From: Helianthus annuus
Taxonomy: Eukaryota; Streptophyta; Magnoliopsida; Asterales; Asteraceae
Length of the DNA stretch: 64,000 bases
NCBI RefSeq assembly: GCF_002127325.2
Contig: NC_035435.2
Location: 106,592,382 to 106,656,381 of the forward strand
Reading direction: 5' to 3'
Shown: positions 1 through 11,357 of the stretch, piece by piece
How the letters are laid out: each line of letters opens with the position of its first letter
Numbering within the stretch: the stretch's first letter is position 1
Notes under the pieces: generated by a model
What the model was told of the DNA's origin: nothing
Seen by the model: only the letters and a program-made list of their open reading frames with translations
The model's database searches: none
Position numbers and translations under genes: made by a program

Positions 1-640
1 GCGAAGAAGATGTGAACGTCGATGAAGAACCACATTGTTCGCTTAGCAAGTAGGTTCGATAATTTGATCATTTTTGCTACACTATTTTTGTTAATTTGTT
101 TTATCTATTTCATAACAATTATCATAGTATTATGGGTTTTAGTATTTATATATTTGATTGAATGATTGATGAGTTTATACTATATGAAGATTTGTGAATA
201 GGGCCTAAATTTTTTATCTCGAACACGGCCAAAAATTTTGTTTTTCATTTTCGGAGACGGCCTTGATCGTTAATCATACCCTGACCCATTTGCGGTGTAG
301 CTACGATGTGTGTGATTTTAACCTTAGGATTTTATATGTTCACTGGGATGCGGAGGCAAACATTTTGAGCCTCCAATAAAATATCAAGAAACATAACAAA
401 AGTACAAATGTAGCTATACACAAATTGTAATACAACCTAGCAAATAAAATTCAAATAGGTGTTGATTCTCCTTTTTTACTTGAAAAAACAAAGCCAACTA
501 ATCTCAACTCTAGCACCATTACCACATCAGAAGCTCATATTGTAACTCATTTTGAACAAAATTAGCATCTTGCCCTTGGATGAATATGCATATGACAAAA
601 CCTCTCAATTGCTAGCTCATTAATCCATAATATGGTTTCA
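1..640. other. AT-rich flank without recognisable gene
   Basis: I see no convincing coding frame, RNA gene or element terminus here. The stretch is AT-rich with short direct word repeats only. It may be degenerate transposon sequence, but nothing supports a specific call. Confidence 0.5.
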
Positions 641-815
641 GTGAGCTATAGTTCAATTGGCATTGAAGGGGAAATGAAGATTTTTGTTTTGAGGCCAAAG
701 GTCTTAAGTTCGAATCTAATCTGATCTGAACTGGCTTTCACCGTAGTGAGCCTTCAGACGACGAGTTTTCCCTCGGAACTGATGATAGTGGTCTTCGGCT
801 ACCTAACGCTGTTTG
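641..815 (+). mobile_element. tRNA-derived SINE-like element
   Basis: An RNA polymerase III type internal promoter is visible. The A-box-like TAGTTCAATTGG lies at 649-660 and the B-box-like GTTCGAATC at 708-716, 48 bp apart, which is the spacing usual in tRNA-derived SINEs. The downstream body (about 720-815) is unrelated to a tRNA, so this is not a tRNA gene: the 5' part does not fold as a cloverleaf with a paired acceptor stem. I could not fix the 3' end, a poly-A tail or target duplications, so the boundaries are approximate. Confidence 0.5.
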
Positions 816-995
816 TGGTCACGAACATATGAAATCCCCTTTTTACCATTGGGCTATCCCAAGTGACCAGGCATTTATTTCTTTAACAGTTAAAAATATC
901 ATATTTTGGCACTTTTGTTCAATTAATCACCAAATTATTGGACTTTTATCCCCAATGCAATTGAATTTGGTTTATTATCTCTATATTCCCAATGC

Positions 996-998
<3 letters not shown>

Positions 999-1039
<41 letters not shown>

Positions 1040-1068
1040 GTATATATATATATGTATATATATATATG
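999..1068. repeat. (TA)n/TATATG microsatellite
   Basis: About 70 bp of alternating TA interrupted by TATATG units. It creates a spurious open frame rich in Ile-Tyr. Confidence 0.9.
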
Positions 1069-1586
1069 GATCCCATTAAGTCTAACCAACTCTTGAATCA
1101 ATATTTACCATTGGATTTGGCTGAGATTAAATCTCAGCCACTTAAACTCCCAAAAATAACCGCTCTAATGACGGTTCGGGGCGGTTATTGGTAGTTTTCT
1201 GCAGGTGGTTTTGCTCCATAATTTTCTATCCATGATCTCCAGCAGTTTTTTAAGACCCATTTTCCGTCCATAATTTTCTCAGCTGTTTTTCACCCATTAT
1301 CTCCAAACCAACTCCTACAAATATGGGTCAGTTGAGATGATCTATTGCTATATAATGCACCTGCATTTAACAAATTCAATCATTAATTTATATATCTTAG
1401 CGTCTATTTCTCTTTCACAAATCAAATCATGTTTCTCAGTGTTCCGCCGGCTATCTTCTTGCGGAATGGCGCCATCATCTATCTAGAAGGCACCATAACC
1501 CCAAGCCCTAGGACAAAACATTGGTCATTCTTATTTCCCTGATAGCCAAAATTTCACACTCAATGTACCCTAGATTTGTGCGACAA
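1069..1586. other. Non-coding flank of the Tekay insertion
   Basis: No gene is visible. A 23-bp near-perfect palindrome (TGGCTGAGATT, one base, then its complement) lies at 1118-1140. The end of this stretch meets the target duplication of the large Ty3 element. Confidence 0.5.
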
Positions 1587-1591
1587 GTTTG

Positions 1592-4575
1592 TGTATCACC
1601 ACGTAAAAACGTGTCAAATTATGTATAGACATGGGTCCTAAACTCTAAACATGTGAAAGATTGAGTTTGAGGGACTAAAATTGACAAATAGTGAAACTAT
1701 GCAAGCGAAGGGACTAAAAGTGTCAACATGCCAAACTTGAGCCTCTGAATGACCATACGTGATAAATATATTCTTAAACGAGTGTTTGATTGGATGTAAG
1801 AAGCCGTTTGTGAAAATAATCAGAAGATTATAAAACTTCAAGGGTTAAAAGTGTCAATATGTCCATTCTGACCTCTGAGTGACATTTTAACGAAACCGAG
1901 GCTTCGAAATATTCAAATATACTCTCAAGAATAAGTGGTATAAATTTCACATGGTTTCAATATCGTTAAGCATGTTTTCAAGACTTTGGGCAAAAAGTGT
2001 CAACTTGTCAAAACTTGCTTTTATAGTGATATTTAACGAACCCAAGCCTAACGAAGTTTGTTCGTGCATCTTTGAACTTCATTAAATTGACTACAAGGGT
2101 TTGTATTGCCAAAAAACATGTTAAAAAGGGTTAAACACGATCAGGGACTGAATCTGCCAACCTTCAAACAAGTTTTAACCTGATCAGCCAGTCCAGGTGG
2201 GCCGCGTAAGACTTCAAAGACTCTTACGCGGGCCGCGTAAGACTGCCAGTAACAGAAAAAGGCTGCCAGGTGCGGGTTAAGTTGTTCCACCGCCATAACT
2301 TAGGTTGTATTGACACTATGAGCTATATGTCGGTTTATTTCATCAACTAGGACACCTTGGGTGATTCTAGCATGCCCCATAACAGGTGTGATGGATCCAT
2401 GATCATTCAAAGTAGTATTTAAAGGCATTAGCTCTTGAGTTCTTGTGCATACTTGCAAACATTTGCTATTCTACAACTTCTGGAGCTTGCTTAGGACAAG
2501 GAGCAGACTTTGAAGTGTAGAAAAGACTGCTAGGACCTTTAGTAAGCCTCTAATTTCTTGTTTAGTTGTTTTAATTAGCTTAATTGTTCATAAGTCAAAC
2601 TTATCATAAATTAAGTTTAACTTTCGTTTTAATTACATATGGACCAGCCACTGATCAAATTGAAAGTGGTTATGGGACCATATTATGGTAGGTGATTAAC
2701 CCCTAAAAGGGCACCTGCTAATTATCTCGTTTGACCAGTTAATTGTCAGGTCAAAGTAGTTTGACAAAATGATTAAAACTAATAAACCAGAGGTACTAAA
2801 TTATATTTTAACATTTTAATGACTTGGAAATTAATATTAAATCATGTTTTATCTGTCCTAACCCGGCAATTAATAGTCTAAGGTCAGTTTATAACCGAAA
2901 GTCACAAAAGCTTCACTTTTGCTTTGACTTTTAGTTCTGACCCATTCAAGCTTAATTCTCCCATGTTTTAAGCTTCCATTAGGACCACATTACTTAGTAG
3001 TATAACCCTCTGGAGTTATATTTCATGGTGCCTAGTGGTTTGAATTATATGCACTTGATCGTAATTATGCTTAATAATGCCATAAACGCCCTTTTACTTA
3101 CAATTAAGAATTTTAACAATGTAAATGGACTAACACCTTTGCTACTCATATTTAGACATGTTCCGAAAATTTGACATCAGTTTGAGGTCTAGAATAGGAG
3201 TTATGCTCAATTGTGTAACTAAGAAGCTTTTTGTTATTTAAATGGCGAAATTAGTATAAAGCCTATCTAAACCTGATTTTTGACACCAAACTTTTTACTT
3301 ACTGATGTTAAATATTATTTTCGGATTTTTGAAGATTTTTATTTATTTTCAGGCTGAGCATAACATAGGATTATAGCTTGATTTCGGTAATTGTCTGTTT
3401 TACCCTTTATGTGCATAAAATGAGTTTTACATAACATTTCAATAAACTTTTTGCTACTGATTTTATATGATAAATAAAATATTTTGAACTTTATAAACTG
3501 ATCAAAAACTCAGATTTCCTATTTTAAACCGAATATCCCTTTAAACCGACTTTTAAGCATTTTTTAGCACCTAGTATGGGTCAAAACTATTTTTGGCATA
3601 TAAAACTTGTTATCCACTGATGTTTAAAGCTAATTTATATAATTATATAGTAAGCCAAAGTTTTTAAACTCAGAAGTCTATTTTGACATTTAAAGCTTAT
3701 GTGAAATTACCAAATACCCCTACGGTGCATAGTTTGGTTATATAAGATATATTTCACATATATAAAATACCCTACTAATATAACTTATAAAAATGCCTGT
3801 TTTTACTAATTAAATCAGACCTAGAACTCAGTTTCATATTTAAACTCTTTTATGGGCATTAAAATTACCAAAATGCCCTTATGGGACTTATTTTGGTTTA
3901 AATTACTTTTTGGGCATATATGTTAATATATTACTGATGTATTAACATATTTTGAGCATAATAATGATTAAGACCTGTATATAATTTATTCGGTTACCCG
4001 TTACGCGTTTATGCGTTCGGATCCGTTTACGTTACTAGTTTACGTAAAATAGCCGAAACGGGCTTAAACTTATCATTAAATTCTCATTTTCAGAATGTGT
4101 TTAGTTCACCCATATTATACAAGTATCCAAGCTTGTCGGGTCTAAACCACATTCTATTCCGGTCTCCGCTTAATCTAGCGTTTAGAACCGTAAGGTTTCC
4201 TTCTAGCTAGCCGGTCTAAGTCCTTGACTTAATTAAAGACCCGTTAGCATCCTAATAGGTTAATAAACCTTCTATACAAACTAAATAGCTTCCGGTAGAA
4301 GGTACCTTCAAAAGCTTTAGGATTTTACTGCTAGCATCAGGTAAATACTTTTAACTTATTTTCCCTTATACGGGCTTGGGATATGGTATTATAATAATAC
4401 CACTTGGTCGGTTATGAAATCATTTAATCGGATTGTGATTAATAAATTTACATAACCCGTTTTAATCTGTTTTGTTTGATAACATAAGCATTGGGGGTTA
4501 ACTCGATCGTGCCCTGGATATCCTCGGCTCATTTCATTTGAAAATGGCCACGACCTATGCATGGGTTGTAGGCAT
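1592..4575 (+). repeat. 5' LTR of the Tekay element, truncated
   Basis: It aligns colinearly with the first 3 kb of the 3' LTR at 14160-17776, with substitutions and small indels (for example about 30 bp near 15338-15368 is absent here). It ends at 4575, where the Athila LTR begins; the matching point of the 3' copy is near 17176. A 21-bp perfect palindrome (arms TCTTACGCGG) lies at 2222-2242 and a TATA-like TATTTAAA at 2416-2423. ORFs inside the LTR are not genes. Confidence 0.88.
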
Positions 4576-4970
4576 TGATGCGTGCTAGTGTGTATATGTT
4601 TTAAGTATATATTTTAAGCCCTTTTTACACTTTAGCCAAATTTTAAAAACATGATATTTACTAACACTAAACACACATATGGGCAAGTGCACCCATCGTG
4701 GACGTAGTATAGTGTTGGTAAGATACCGAGGTCGTCCAAGGACACAAGAGCTTTTAGTACCGGTTTATCCTCAACGTCTAATCAAATCAAAATGTTAGAA
4801 AAAGATTTTTAAACTAAGAAAATAAAACTAACTAAATGCTGAGAAATAAAATAAAAATAAAAACAGATAGACAAGATGAATCACTTGGATCCGACTCGTG
4901 TGTTAGTATACCCTTTGATTATTTTCGCACTTTTGCACTTATTTAAGAGATTATCTTAGTTATTGTAGTA

Positions 4971-5175
4971 GGCCCCTCTTTTGAAGGCGACGTTACCCTC
5001 AACCCAGTAGTTTGAGTCAGCAAGAATACAATCCTAAAGGGTCGGATTATTGAAAAATAATTAATTAAGTTATTAATGCAAATTATGGTAGGCCCCTCTT
5101 TTGGAGGTGACGTCACCCTCGACTAAGTAGTCTGAGTCAGCAGAGATACAGTCCTAAATAGCCGGGTTATAGTAT
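4971..5175. repeat. 120-bp tandem duplication in Athila LTR
   Basis: The phrase GGCCCCTCTTTTG starts at 4971 and again at 5091, followed in both copies by related sequence of about 85 bp. The second copy contains the perfect palindrome GGTGACGTCACC at 5106-5117, a TGACGTCA (bZIP/CRE type) core; the first copy is degenerate there. Confidence 0.8.
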
Positions 5176-5789
5176 TAATAGTAGTTAACTTATGAGGGGA
5201 TCAAAGAGTTTGGACCCCCGCCATCCAATACCTTTGGGTATTGAAGGAGGTCCTACTAAATTTGACCCAGGTCCCTTGCAGGACCTCTAAACGTTGAACA
5301 AGGGCAAGACCCTTACCAAACCGTTTCCTTAACCCCCGACCAGGTAGCCAACATACCTCCATATAGACCGTGGAGATATGAATGGTGAAAATCTTTTATT
5401 TTATATAGACAGTAAAATAATGCCAAGACACCACGGACAAACGATAAGGAAGAATCACCTTCAACATAAGCAACTAGTTGTTAAAATCATTAATACAAAA
5501 CCAATTAAAACGTGCAAAAGATTAAAAATAAAAAGTATTATACTAAACACTTGTCTTCACCAAGTGATGTAAGAGACTTAGGCAAACATGGCCTTGATTG
5601 TCCAGAACTCTTACGATCAATCTTGGATCCCGAGACGACTCACACACTCTATGATGGACAATGGATGATGGTGGTGGATGATGGTGTTGTGATGGTGGTG
5701 GGTGGTGGATGAAGTGTGAGAGAGGTGGTTTGCCAAGGGATGAGTTGCAATGGCTCCAAGCATTCCTATTTATAGGCTGAACAGAAGCC

Positions 5790-6010
5790 TGGGCACGGCC
5801 CCGTGTCCGCTGGGCACGACCCCATGCCCGTCTGACACTATCTCTCTTCATTAATTGTAATTCGCAATTACAATTAATGCGCCTGTAGTACTTTGGGCAC
5901 GCCCCCGTGTTCACTGGGCACGGCCCCCTGGTGAGCAATAGAAGCTTCTACAGGTTTGTCTTTTCTGCTGCTTCTTGGGCACGGCCTCGTGTCCGCTGAG
6001 TACGGGGCGT
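5790..6010. repeat. GC-rich palindromic word cluster (LTR)
   Basis: Three double words of the type GGCACGGCCCCGTGTCC occur at about 5791-5830, 5896-5930 and 5978-6006 in otherwise AT-rich LTR. They lie immediately upstream, on the minus strand, of the TATA box at 5767-5774. Related words recur at 7655-7865, 9348-9388, 9900-9940 and 11266-11305. Confidence 0.8.
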
Positions 6011-6261
6011 GTTCAGTCTTCTGCCTTCTCTGTTTTGCTTGGGAGGATGCTATCGAGGGGTCGGGCAGTCCACTTTTGTTTCCTTTCTTGTATTTATGTT
6101 AGATTTAGCTGTCTTTTTGCTTCTTTTGTTAATTGGAGCTCATTTAATCCTGAAGATACAAAAGGAAGACAAAAACACACTTTTTCCAACATTAGTACTT
6201 AAAAAGGGTTAGTTTTATGCCTCATTTGATGTAATTTATATGTTGCATTTTACATACATCA

Positions 6262-6275
6262 AATATCCCCACACT
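6262..6275 (-). promoter_or_regulatory. Athila polypurine tract
   Basis: Minus-strand AAGTGTGGGGATAT abuts the LTR start. It would prime plus-strand DNA synthesis in this lineage. Confidence 0.7.
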
Positions 6276-7537
6276 TGAATTTTTGCTTGTCCTCAAGCTA
6301 AATTCTTTAATATGTAGCTTACACTCCCAAATGGAATGGGTAGAAGAGAAGGTTTTGGGCATGTCATAGAGTGTCGGGATTTTCCAAGATTGTTTAGGTT
6401 TTATTTTTACTTATTTACAATCCTATTCGTCATGATTTATTAAAAACTTTTCATAAGATAAATTTTTATTAAGGCATAACATACCTTTCTAAAATTTCAT
6501 TTATATACAAGTTCACATACCTCACGGGAGAAATCACTCACACTCGGCCGAAGGTGTAAATTTTTTAGTGAATCACTCGAGAGCGGCATGGAACTTATTC
6601 CTACCATGAGCTTGCCAAGCAATCAATCCTCCTCCTTTTTAACTTTATACCTTTGTAAATATCAAGAGGACTTTTTGGTTGAAGGGTTAGGCTTGGGCTA
6701 AAGGTAGGTGGTTGGGTTAGTGGTTAGTAGAAAAGGGCGAAAAGCGTAAAAAGCGTCGGTTTTCGTAAAACATTTTGTTTTTGTGACTTTCTATTTTCAA
6801 TGAAGTATTTATTGAAACAAGCTTTTGTTTGAGGAGCTTTATTTGTTTATTTCAAACTTCATTGTAAAATATACATATATATATATATATATATTGTCAC
6901 ACGAATACCGAGCTTGTTACTAAAATAAAAGGTAAAAATAAAAAGGGTTTCTGGTGGGTAAAAAGGGTTTTGGGTTAAGAAATGAAAAGGTTTAGGCTCA
7001 AAGGGGCTAACTAGGGGGAATTTTTGGGTAGGTGAAAAGAAAAATAAAAATAATGGTGTTGAAAGAAAAAGGGTTAGTCCTAATGCCTCCATCATTTACT
7101 TACTTGGGTTTTAGTTGGTAAGGACCGGGAATGAATTGTCGTGGTAAGTTCTAGAGTCGTAAGAACCAAGCGGCTATTCACACAAGAAACGAAAAATGAG
7201 CATTTAACGTTAAGATGTATATTTGTATGCTCAAGAAAGGCTCAAAACTCACTTTTGTGGGAATGGGTTTTTTTTTTATGTGATCAAGTATATATAATCA
7301 AATTTTAACTAAGCTTTTCATGCCGTTTCATAATTTTCTTATGTTGGTTCTTTTTATCACGACGCTATCGGTTGTAAGCTTATAAAAATATAACCTTGTT
7401 AGTCTTAGAATTCCCAACTTAAACTTAGACAAGTAAAAAAATGAAAATTTTTGAAAAAATTTGGGGTGATTAGCGGTTCCAATAGAGTTTTGTGTAAGGT
7501 TTGTTATTAGGACTTGCAAAATTCAAGGTTTTAGCAA
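6276..7537. other. Athila 3' non-coding region
   Basis: No gene is supported. It contains a (TA)n run near 6870-6893 and G-rich text around 6930-7080. It separates the 3' polypurine tract from a second similar tract at 7538-7580. Confidence 0.6.
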
Positions 7538-7580
7538 CCCCCCCCCCCCCACACTTAAATTACACATTGTCCTCAATGTG
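7538..7580 (-). repeat. Second PPT-like tract with 13-C run
   Basis: A run of 13 C (7538-7550), followed by CACACTTAAATT and TTGTCCTCAA, mirrors the sequence next to the true polypurine tract (6266-6296: CCCCACACTTGAATTT then TTGTCCTCAA). On the minus strand it is a long G tract of PPT type, 1.3 kb inside the element. Confidence 0.6.
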
Positions 7581-7654
7581 TCCCAAAAATAAATTTTTAG
7601 GTTGATTGAATGTGCAAAATGGTGTTAAAATCAAAATTTTAGGTTACTGGCAGT

Positions 7655-7868
7655 CTGGACACGGCCCCGTGCCCGTTGGACACGACCCCGTGTTCAACTG
7701 CCAGTAATGAAAACTTACAGAAGATGGACACGGGGGCGTGTTGGCTAGGCACGACTCCGTGTTTGGCAAAAATCTGCAGAAAAAATAAACAAACAGCAGA
7801 TCGGGGAGGTGGGCACGGGGGCGTGTCGGCTGGACACGTCCCCGTTAGCCGACACGTCCCCGTGTGGA
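7655..7868. repeat. GC-rich palindromic word cluster (internal)
   Basis: Several copies in both orientations of the GGACACGGCCCCGTG family (about 7655-7695, 7727-7762, 7812-7865) lie in the Athila 3' non-coding region. They resemble the LTR cluster at 5790-6010. Confidence 0.75.
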
Positions 7869-8357
7869 CTGTCTGCAAAGCTGAAAAACAGGCTTCTTCC
7901 TCCGGTTTTCCTGTCCTGGCTTTATTAGTGCTAATGATTAGCACTCTAAGCCTCAATTGTACCTGTTTTATCACTAAATACCATACCAAGCAATACCAAA
8001 CGTCCTAAATTACCGTAGTTAATCATCCAAACCATAAAAAGAAAAATAAAGCAGAAAGTAAAAACAAGTTAAGGAAAGTAAATTGTCTAACACTCGGCAC
8101 GCAGGCCGTCAATTGTTTCGATAGATAAAAAAGGACTTTAACCTGTGGGTTCACCATCAACCCGCTCCTGCTCCTTCATCAACCTCCTAGTCTATATCCT
8201 CATCGTTGTCATCACCTCCGTCCCCATGACCCGCCATATACTCCCGGATGCTTCCGATGTCGTCTTGGATATCGTTGATGTTTCGCTCGATAGCTCCGAC
8301 CCGGTGGTATGTGTTGTTGGCAAGGTTGTAGGTGTTCCTGGTGCACATGAGGTTTTC

Positions 8358-9374
8358 CTACAAAAGATCATGTAAACTTTGAAGGTTAGGAAAACCACCT
8401 CCTTGGGAGGAGGATTGGCCCGGATCACCATGGGGTTGATACTGGTAGTGGGGAGGTGGAGCGTGAAGGACTAGCGCCTCCTGTGGGTTCCATGCATAGC
8501 CTTGCATCCTTTGAAAGCTCACTGATCCATCTTCCGCCTCATAAATTACGTTCATGGCGCGGCAAATGTGTATATCAACTCGTCCCGACCATGGGCTTCT
8601 TTCAAAGGACCTAGGAATGCGCGTGAAGTGCTTGAAGAGGCGGTACACCCAACCTCCAAAGAAGATAGGGGTTGGTGCACGAGCAAGGCGGTTCAGATGC
8701 ATGTTTCAAAGCAGGAGATATGGAACATCGAGGGCCCTCCGGTTGTGGATGCAGTGAAGGACTACCAAATCTTTTAATCCAACAACCCCGCTACTGTCAT
8801 GTCTTTGGCTAAGAGAGTAAGTGAGGAGCCTATGAATGTAGCAATAAAGCGGATCCCTCAGATTAGTGCTCTTTGTGCTGCTGGGGTTGTAGTGTCCTTC
8901 ACCAATTTGGGCCCATGCGGCTTGGTGCTCATTTTCATCCAGATCTCGTAATCCCCCGGTGTTTTCCTCATTTCCCGAATCTTCTTCCGTATACAGTCCC
9001 ACTATTGCCCCGAATTGCGCCATAGAGATCGAGTACATTGTCCCACCACATCGAAATGCAACCCCCTCATTGTCAAACGGGTCACACCTTGAAGTGAAGG
9101 TGAAAGTACTGTAGAATTCCATAGTGCATTGATGTACCGACCGAAGTCGAGTGGTCAAGGCAACCCTTAGTGGTCCGGTAACAAGGTTGTTGAATCGGTC
9201 GAGCTGGTTCACCAAGGTTAGTAGGTCCGTGCACGCTTGCCTTAGGTATTCTTCGGGCCTAGTTTGAAGTATCTCGTATCTTGCCCTAGCATCGAGCTCG
9301 TTCGCGTTAAATCTTGTGAACTTCGACAGAACTGCAAACAGTGAGCTGGACACGGCCCCATGCTCAGCGGGCAC
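8358..9374 (-). pseudogene. Athila ORF1-like protein, one internal stop
   Basis: A single minus-strand frame of about 338 codons is interrupted once, by TGA at 8703-8705, probably a CGA-to-TGA change. The N-terminal part has the pattern typical of the Athila ORF1 / plant retrotransposon ORF family: motif MEFYSTFTFTSRC, then a short sequence ending in QFGAIVGLYTEED. The C-terminal part is Gln/Pro-rich. It lies downstream of integrase, where an env-like or extra ORF sits in Athila elements. Its first 18 codons come from a repeated GC-rich segment also found at 11247-11291, so the true start may be later, near the NANELDARARYE stretch. Function of this family is unknown. Confidence 0.6.
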
Positions 9375-9440
9375 GACCCCGTGTCCAGGCGTCTGTTACT
9401 AAAAAACTTCATTTTTCGACCCGGTCCCGAAAATCTGAAA
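9330..9440. repeat. 110-bp repeat, copy 1 (other copy 11247-11357)
   Basis: This segment, from AACTGCAAA to CGAAAATCTGAA, is repeated almost exactly at 11247-11357. It contains a pair of GC-rich words (9348-9388). Copy 2 forms the junction between Athila integrase and Tekay pol. Confidence 0.85.
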
Positions 9441-10174
9441 ATTTTTGGCCAAGTAGGTGCGGTTTCCCCCGAAAATGAAACCCCAAGTGCTGTTTTTCCC
9501 AAAACAACCGGTTTACCCCTTCAATTTTATCTTTTTTTGTTCAGAAACAAGGGTTTGAGGTTTTTGTGAAAAATCGGGCAAATCTATCAACAAAACAAGT
9601 GTATTTACTTCCCATTATACTAATCTAAACTAATACTAACAAATTATTTCAAAAATTTGAGGTTTGATCCGGATGAACTTCAAGAACCCTAGATTTTTCC
9701 CCAAATTTTTTTTGTTTAACTACATGCAAGTAACTAATCTAACTACTAATGATGATAGAATCATACCTTGATGTTGTTAGATCTAGAGGTAACGTCGAAA
9801 ATCTACAGAAAATCGCCTCGGACCAGAGCTTTTTCAGGGAAACGGGGCGTGTGGAATGATGTAACTGTTATGAAAAGAGGTTTTTATCCCGACTGTTGCG
9901 CCGACACGGCCCCGTGTCCAGCGGACACGGCCCCGTGCCGAGCAAAGTTTTTAAATTTTTTTTTTGTGCTCGTGTGAGTGCCCGTTTTTCCCAATAAGCA
10001 TGGCTAAAAGACTTACCGCTTTCGATGTATACTTACTTGTTCATAACATACCAGGTATGATGTGGATGCTTTTTATTCGTTGACTGTTTGAAGCGAGATC
10101 TCTTCCTCCTCATCCTCAATGGATCCTCGATAGAGTTTTAGCCGTTGGCCATTGACTTTGAATGGAATCCCATT
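9441..10174. other. Athila spacer between integrase and ORF1-like gene
   Basis: No coding frame is supported. A pair of GC-rich palindromic words lies at about 9900-9940, followed by a T-rich run near 9950-9966. Confidence 0.55.
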
Positions 10175-11247
10175 TCAAGCTTTAATTTCTACTGCACCGT
10201 GAGGAAAAATATGGGTGATGGAAAAAGGTCCTGACCACCTAGATTTTAGTTTACCCGGAAATAATCGAAGTCGAGAATTAAACAACAGAACTTGGTCTCC
10301 TACTCGAAATTCATTAGGTTTAATATATTTGTAGTGTAAATTTTTCATTCTTTCCTTATAAATTTCAGAGTTAGAGTATGCATAATTCCTTAGTTCGTCT
10401 AATTCATTTATTTGACAAAATCGATTTTTACCTGCAGTTTCTAAGTCTAGGGTTACACTTTTTATTGCCCAGTAGGCTATGTGAGCTATTTCTACTGGCA
10501 AATGACAACTTTTTCCATAGACGAGCTTATACGGGGTTGTGCCTATAGTGGTTTTATAGGCAGTCCGAAAGGCCCATAAAGCATCATCTAGTTTATCAGC
10601 CCATTCCTTTTTATTTAAACCTATGGTTTTTTCAAGTATTCGTTTTAAACCTCTGTTAGTCACTTCGGCTTGTCCATTTGTTTGGGGATGACATGCCGTT
10701 GAGACCCGGTGATAGACCCCATATCTTGTTAATATTTTTTCGAGTTGGTGATTACAAAAATGGGTACCTCTATCACTTATTAATGCTTTGGGTGTTCCAA
10801 AACGAGAGAATAATTTTTTTCAGAAATCTTACCACTACTCTTCCATTGTTTGTTGGAAGAGCTTCGGCCTCGGCCTATTTAGACAAGTAATCAACCGCCA
10901 CAAGTATATATTTGTTTCCTTTTGACGGTGGGAAGGGCCCCATGAAATCGAGTCCCCACACATCAAAAATTTCACAAACGAGAATGCCATTTTGAGGCAT
11001 TTCATTTTTGGAAGAAATATTACCTGATCTTTGGCGAGCATCACATGTCTTTACAAGATCTTGCGCATCTTTGTAAATGGTTGGCCAATAAAATCCTGAA
11101 TCAAATACCTTTCGTTCGGTACTAGTGGCACCATGATGTCCTCCATATGGACCTTCATGACAATGGCGGAGAATTCTTCGTGCTTCGCCACCATGGACAC
11201 ACCTTCGGATGAGTTGGTCAGCACGAAACAATGAGATTTTCGAAAGA
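10175..11247 (-). pseudogene. Athila integrase, broken
   Basis: The integrase reads right to left. The zinc-binding region is around 11200-11030 ([20 protein letters not shown], then a degraded CxxC: CDARQRSG). The catalytic core shows the first Asp ([10 protein letters not shown], near 10935), the second Asp (SDRGTHF) and Glu (TNGQAE, near 10670-10685), then the Athila-typical YGKSCHLPVE and the C-terminal [17 protein letters not shown]. Breaks: TAG at 10875-10877 where Trp is expected, and a 7-T run at 10814-10820 that shifts the frame by one base. The protein would join retroelement DNA to the host chromosome, but this copy cannot. Confidence 0.82.
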
Positions 11248-11357
11248 ACTGCAAATAGTGAGCTGGACACGGCCCCGTGCTCAGCGGGCACGACCCCGTG
11301 TCCAGGCGTCTGTTACTCAAAAACTTCATTTTTCGACCCGGTCCCGAAAATCTGAAT

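Larger units (their letters stand above)
4576..6261 (-). repeat. Athila 3' LTR (minus strand)
   Basis: On the minus strand it starts TGATGTATGTAAAATGC directly after the G-rich polypurine tract and ends with ACGCATCA, giving 1686 bp with TG...CA termini. A minus-strand TATA box (TATAAATA) lies at 5767-5774. GC-rich tandem palindromic words lie just upstream of it (5790-6010), and a 120-bp duplication lies further downstream (4971-5175). No other LTR copy is in the window, so the limits rest on the termini and PPT. Confidence 0.75.
4576..11357 (-). mobile_element. Athila-type Ty3 remnant, minus strand
   Basis: Read on the minus strand: integrase (11247 to about 10175), a long 3' region with an Athila ORF1-like pseudogene (9374 to 8358), polypurine tract (6262-6275) and 3' LTR (6261 to 4576). 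Gag, protease, RT and the 5' LTR are absent. It lies inside the 5' LTR of the surrounding Tekay element. The right junction at 11247-11357 is a copy of 9330-9440, so the break is complex. The likely history is insertion of a full Athila, then a deletion that also removed the end of the host LTR and its gag. Confidence 0.8.

Noticed and set aside
641..720. Possible tRNA gene from A and B boxes
   Set aside because: No cloverleaf or paired acceptor stem, and non-tRNA sequence continues as in a SINE.
829..1194. 121-codon open frame
   Set aside because: It runs through the TA/TATATG microsatellite, which makes an Ile-Tyr stretch; no domain or gene context.
1638..1841. Minus-strand frame, repeated at 14212-14409
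   Set aside because: Both copies are the same part of the two Tekay LTRs; no homology or function is suggested.
5543..5938. 131-codon minus-strand frame
   Set aside because: It lies in the Athila LTR and reads through GC-rich tandem words; composition artefact.
7639..8008. Overlapping frames on both strands
   Set aside because: Caused by the GC-rich palindromic words of the Athila 3' region; no protein family.
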